Positions 60,520 to 64,000 of a stretch of DNA of 64,000 nt are shown here, piece after piece. Origin of the DNA: Cerrena zonata (Eukaryota; Basidiomycota; Agaricomycetes; Polyporales; Cerrenaceae); assembly GCA_038087015.1 (NCBI GenBank), contig JASBNA010000001.1, positions 1,612,001 through 1,676,000 of the forward strand, read 5' to 3'. The translations under genes and the position numbers were made by a program. Under the pieces are notes generated by a model that saw only the letters and a program-made list of their open reading frames with translations, ran no database searches and was not told where the DNA came from. Position 1 is the first letter of the stretch. Every line of letters starts with the position of its first letter.

Positions 60520-61688
60520 ATGGCCCCTAAGCATTGGCTCATGAAGGCAGAACCAGATTCTCGCATCGTCAAAGGAAAAGATGTCAAGGTGCCCATCTCG
60601 CGGTTATCTTGAGAAGCGTTTCGCTGAGTTTACTTCCCCACACGCACCTTCAGTTCAGCGTGGATGATTTCGAAGCGGCAGGCACAACACCTTGGGAAGG
60701 TGTGAGGAACGCAGAGGCTAGAAATATAATGAAAAGCATGCACGTTGGTGACAAGGTGCTATTCTATCATTCAAACTGCAAGAACCCTGGCATAGCCGCA
60801 TTCGCAGAGGCAGGTTCCATCTGTCGTCCCTTGAGCTTAAACGTACTCAAACTCTCTCCAGGTAACAAAGGAAGCTTATCCAGATTGTGAATACAGTCAT
60901 TTCATCTTCTTAATGAATACTTAAGCTAACGATCATAGGACCTCATGAGACACCGCCTGGGACCCGTACGTCCGTTGCACGTCTACCGCCCGTCTCGATC
61001 ACTAATTTAGAACCTTCGAGGATAGAAAGCATCCGTATTACGATGAAGTGAGTAGTCATCTTATCTACGGCACCATTTCATGAGTGCTGAGACGTTTCGA
61101 CCGCAGAAAACTGACCAGGACAACCCGAAATGGTACATGGTTGATGTGACCCTTCGTTCTCGGGCAACACACTTCATCCCCTTGTCTCTTTTGAAACATC
61201 TGGCTTCTCTTTCACCTTCCTCGTCTTCCGTGATGGATCCTCCAGAGGAAGTGGCTTATATCGAAAAGGAAGGCATTAAAGCCATCAAAGGTAATTCCTT
61301 CTGTCCTCTACGCGCACTCTAGTGAAACCGCGTTCATCCAGACATGGCCCTCATTAACCGTGGCCGGTTAAGTGTCCAACCAGTTGAAGAGACAGCTTGG
61401 GGTACCATGGAAATGCTAGCTGATCGTGGTGGCTGGGATGACATGAATACTAAACCTACGGCCAAACGAAAGAACGAAAAGGCTACAACGAAGAAGCCAC
61501 CTACGCGGAAACCCAAAGCTAAGAAATCCTCTTCAGATGATGAAGCTAAAGCAGAGGAGACAGATTCCGAGGGTAAACAGCCAGTTGTCTCTGCTAAACC
61601 TAGGGGTAGCAAAAGAAAGGTAGCAGAGACTGAGGATGACACGGATAACACTCGAGCTACGCGGAGATCTACGAGACTGAAGACGTGA
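60520..61688 (+). CDS. THYN1: EVE-domain protein, thymocyte nuclear protein 1-like
   Basis: The EVE fold is PUA-like and thought to bind modified bases. Exons fixed by frame: 60520-60588, 60654-60809, 60862-60886, 60950-60965, 61011-61047, 61107-about 61290, then to 61688. The spliced frame reads [108 protein letters not shown] and [20 protein letters not shown]. The tail is Lys/Ser-rich, nuclear in style ([20 protein letters not shown]). The second intron (60810-60861) starts GCAGGT: only this boundary yields [11 protein letters not shown]; the downstream GT gives an early stop. Exons of 25, 16 and 37 bases are very short. Confidence 0.93.
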
Positions 61689-62562
61689 TTCTGCCACTGT
61701 AGTTTGCGTCAAATCACACCGAATTTTCTTCTTTCGTCAATAACATAATCTAATCACTCTACAAACTTCTTGACCACTTATTGCTCGATCTGACCACTGA
61801 TATGCTGGTACGTGCCTGTCTCCCCAAATAACAGACCTGGACCCGTTGTCGGAAGACATCACCTCGCCAACGTAGGATATTTATTCTCGTTGCGCGGGCC
61901 GTTACGAAGAATAAACTACTAAACAACTCATCTACATAAGCAAACCACTTAACCCTAGTCTCATCAACCGATTGTCGTTGGTGGTAAGTGCGATTAAAAT
62001 TCCCGCCAGAATTTTCCCCGGGGACAACACAAGATGGAAGGAACTGCAACTTCCGATATTTTTTCTCCGAGTTCACCGATGAAGCTTAGTATCAATGCCG
62101 AGGTGGGATGTCTTTGAAATAATACTAACATACTCCGCATAAGTTACATCCGTTGAATATACAGGTGATACGGGGTTTGAGTTGGACACAGTGAAGCGGC
62201 TAGAAGACGTTTGTACGACCTCTGTTGGGGTCATTGACACTTGTTAAATATACTGTCTCCGGATACAAATTTCATCGGCGTTGGACGACCTCGAGGAGCC
62301 AGTAAATCATGATATATTTGCAGGATCTGTATACCACTATACTACTGTAATTACGTACACACTAAACGATGGCGACAAGATGGAATGGCAATGATTGAAA
62401 GCGAGCAAGCTGATGCGGGTAGTGCGGGATAGAACATGGTCTCATGAACGACGAAAAATGAGAAATACAAATGACGGAAAAAATCCTAACAAAAAAACAT
62501 ACAAAGAAACATAACTTCTGACATAACACATACAAGAAATGACGCCGACGGGGGAGGGAAGT
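61689..62562. other. Intergenic between convergent THYN1-like and NUP98 genes
   Basis: 874 bases with no recognisable gene. The minus frame at 61759-62076 has no family features. Near the NUP98 stop the sequence is A-rich, as in an untranslated region. Confidence 0.4.
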
Positions 62563-64000
62563 TTAGAAATGTTCCACGATAAAGGTCCATTTCCCCTCTT
62601 CAATCTCGAAGTTCTCGAAGTGCGTATCCTTTATGTGCTTCAGCCTTCTGATATGCTTTACGGCTGATGGGTGCGTTTCGTCTTTGATCGGTTCTCGTGT
62701 AGCCTTATCCAAAGGCCAGCATCTAATCAAAATGATTCTAGCCCTGACGTTGAGTCCTGACCCGGGAAGAGGCTTATCGACGTCTTCAGAGTCGGGGTAG
62801 ACACTACACTCCTTGTCATCGAACCTGACCAACTCGCCTAACAAGGCTCCGAGTTTCTGCAACCCAGTCAGGTCTACAGGCTCAAGGAAATGAATCTCGC
62901 CATAACCAACTCGTCCGACAACAAGACCTTCGAAGGAGGAAAGTTCGTCGTAACCTTTCCGTTTGAGAGCTGCGAGATCTGGTTTGACATAGTAATCGCC
63001 TTCCTGGAGTTCGACGGGTTGGGGTTCTTTGTCTAATGGAGCCGCTGACTTTGTCGGGGAATTGAGGACAGATTCTGAAACATCTGCAGTATATCTGTTT
63101 GACCTTCTTGGTGTCGAATCATTGGCGGCAGGTGCGGGGGAGGCAATTCGCTGAGCACTGGATGACGATCCCGTGGTAGCTTCTATCTCCCTCGCAGCAA
63201 CACTCAGTGAGGGATTGAATGTGACTTTAGGAGTATTCGAGATGCCACTTTTCAAGAACAGATCCGAGGGTTCCACCTTCTTGTCCAAGATGAGTTTCTT
63301 GACGCTTTGTCGACTGCCACTTCCAAGACCAGGACTGGAAACACTGCCGTTGAGGAACGCCTCCGGACCCAAGCTCTTGTTATTAGCTTTGCTCAATGCG
63401 AGAGCATGAGGTTTGCCTGAAGTCAAGAGACTCGAGCCATTGTTAGTGGAAGCTCCGAATCCTCGCAGTTGTGAGACAGAAGGTTGGTAGTTAAGTTGAA
63501 TTCTGGGCTGTGGTGAGCGGGTTGGTAGTTCAGCGAAGAAGGCAGGTTTTTTCTTTGGCTGTTGATCGAGGATGGTAGCGCGAGGGCCGGGTGGAAGCAT
63601 ACTGAAGACAGGCATCGTTGTTCCGATCGGTTGTGCGATCGAAGCAGTCAAAGAGCCTTGCTGAGGAGCAGCGGGAGCAGCTGTCGAGGTACCAAAGCTA
63701 CCACCGAAGAGAGATCCTCCGCCTAACGTAGTGGAGCCAGTTTGAGTGGAGGGCGTACCACCAAAGGTGGTACCAGCCGGCTTGGATCCAAACAAGCCAC
63801 CGCCAGTCCCGAAAGTGCTAGTTGAGGTCTGATTATTTGTGGAGGTTCCAAGGTTACCGAACAAGCCCCCGCCTCCAGGCTGAGTTCCCGTTCCAGCGGC
63901 GTTATTGGTGTTTGTACCAAAACCACCGAACAAGCCACCACTAGGAGCTGTCGTTGCAGGTTTGTTAAACAAGCTTCCACCAAAAGCACCTGTCGTCCCA
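62563..64000 (-). CDS. NUP98: Nucleoporin NUP98/Nup145N-type, 5' part outside window
   Basis: The FG nucleoporin of the nuclear pore. The visible part starts in mid-frame at the right edge (GTTGAFGGSLFNKP), so the ATG lies beyond 64000. GLFG-type repeats (GLFGGF, GLFGNL, GLFGSK, SLFGGS) are followed by a linker and the C-terminal autoproteolytic domain: EGDYYVKPDLAALKRKGYDE, FEGLVVGRVGYGEIHFLEPV, GALLGELVRFDDKECSVYPD, GLNVRARIILIRCWPLDKAT and GKWTFIVEHF, then TAA. The residues HF are exactly those before the usual cleavage point (HF/S), so nothing remains to be cleaved. No Nup96/Nup145C part follows. The Mex67/Rae1-binding GLEBS motif is not in the visible part and may lie outside. Confidence 0.93.
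   Translation of the reverse strand, partial: GTTGAFGGSLFNKPATTAPSGGLFGGFGTNTNNAAGTGTQPGGGGLFGNLGTSTNNQTSTSTFGTGGGLFGSKPAGTTFGGTPSTQTGSTTLGGGSLFGGSFGTSTAAPAAPQQGSLTASIAQPIGTTMPVFSMLPPGPRATILDQQPKKKPAFFAELPTRSPQPRIQLNYQPSVSQLRGFGASTNNGSSLLTSGKPHALALSKANNKSLGPEAFLNGSVSSPGLGSGSRQSVKKLILDKKVEPSDLFLKSGISNTPKVTFNPSLSVAAREIEATTGSSSSAQRIASPAPAANDSTPRRSNRYTADVSESVLNSPTKSAAPLDKEPQPVELQEGDYYVKPDLAALKRKGYDELSSFEGLVVGRVGYGEIHFLEPVDLTGLQKLGALLGELVRFDDKECSVYPDSEDVDKPLPGSGLNVRARIILIRCWPLDKATREPIKDETHPSAVKHIRRLKHIKDTHFENFEIEEGKWTFIVEHF

Overview
The window is nuclear DNA from a filamentous basidiomycete, most likely an Agaricomycete. I infer this from dense genes broken by many introns of about 44-65 bases (mostly GT-AG, usually with a CTAAC/CTGAC-like branch site), short intergenic gaps on both strands, CT-rich leaders, tRNA genes with T-run terminators, and the protein families present. 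No prokaryotic operon, phage, plasmid or CRISPR feature was seen. All protein identities come from reading translations; no database search was run.

Layout, left to right. Positions 1-18.1 kb: the 5' part of a mitochondrial P5C dehydrogenase gene (-), a membrane-anchored USP-type ubiquitin protease (+), a tiny four-exon gene (-), a DUF1992/DNAJC28-like protein (-) sharing a 125-base promoter with a PPIL4-type cyclophilin-RRM protein (+), a BTB protein with a broken frame (+), the replication kinase CDC7 (-), and a coiled-coil protein (-). Positions 18.6-28.5 kb: one very large neurofibromin/IRA-type RasGAP gene (-). Positions 30.4-38.1 kb: a three-RRM NAM8/NGR1-like protein (+), ribosome-biogenesis factor RRP7 (+), a WBP2-like GRAM/PPxY protein (-) and a stomatin (-). 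Positions 38.1-46.3 kb are sparser: a possible small cysteine-containing gene, a RAX1-like RGS membrane protein (-), an 816-base non-autonomous hAT-type transposon with a perfect 8-base target duplication, and an unrecognised 10-exon-scale gene (-). Positions 47.7-64 kb: the Scw1/Whi3-type RNA-binding protein (-), a small single-pass PPxY membrane protein (-), eIF3b (+), the PP4 regulatory subunit PSY2/SMEK (-) back to back with a THYN1-type EVE protein (+), and the C-terminal part of NUP98 (-).

Seven arginine tRNA genes are scattered through the window: five identical copies of tRNA-Arg(TCG), each with the same 11-base intron, and two identical copies of tRNA-Arg(ACG). This concentration of one amino-acid specificity is the most striking large-scale pattern.

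The protein genes are mainly conserved housekeeping and regulatory functions: Ras and G-protein signalling (IRA/NF1, RAX1), cell cycle and damage response (CDC7, PSY2, Scw1), translation and ribosome assembly (eIF3b, RRP7), splicing (PPIL4, NAM8-like), and ubiquitin routes (USP and two PPxY proteins). They do not form a biosynthetic or defence cluster. I found no convincing new multi-gene system. The best leads are the tRNA-Arg set, the hAT element, two GC-AG introns supported by reading frame, a NUP98 that stops exactly at the usual self-cleavage position, and three small or orphan genes.
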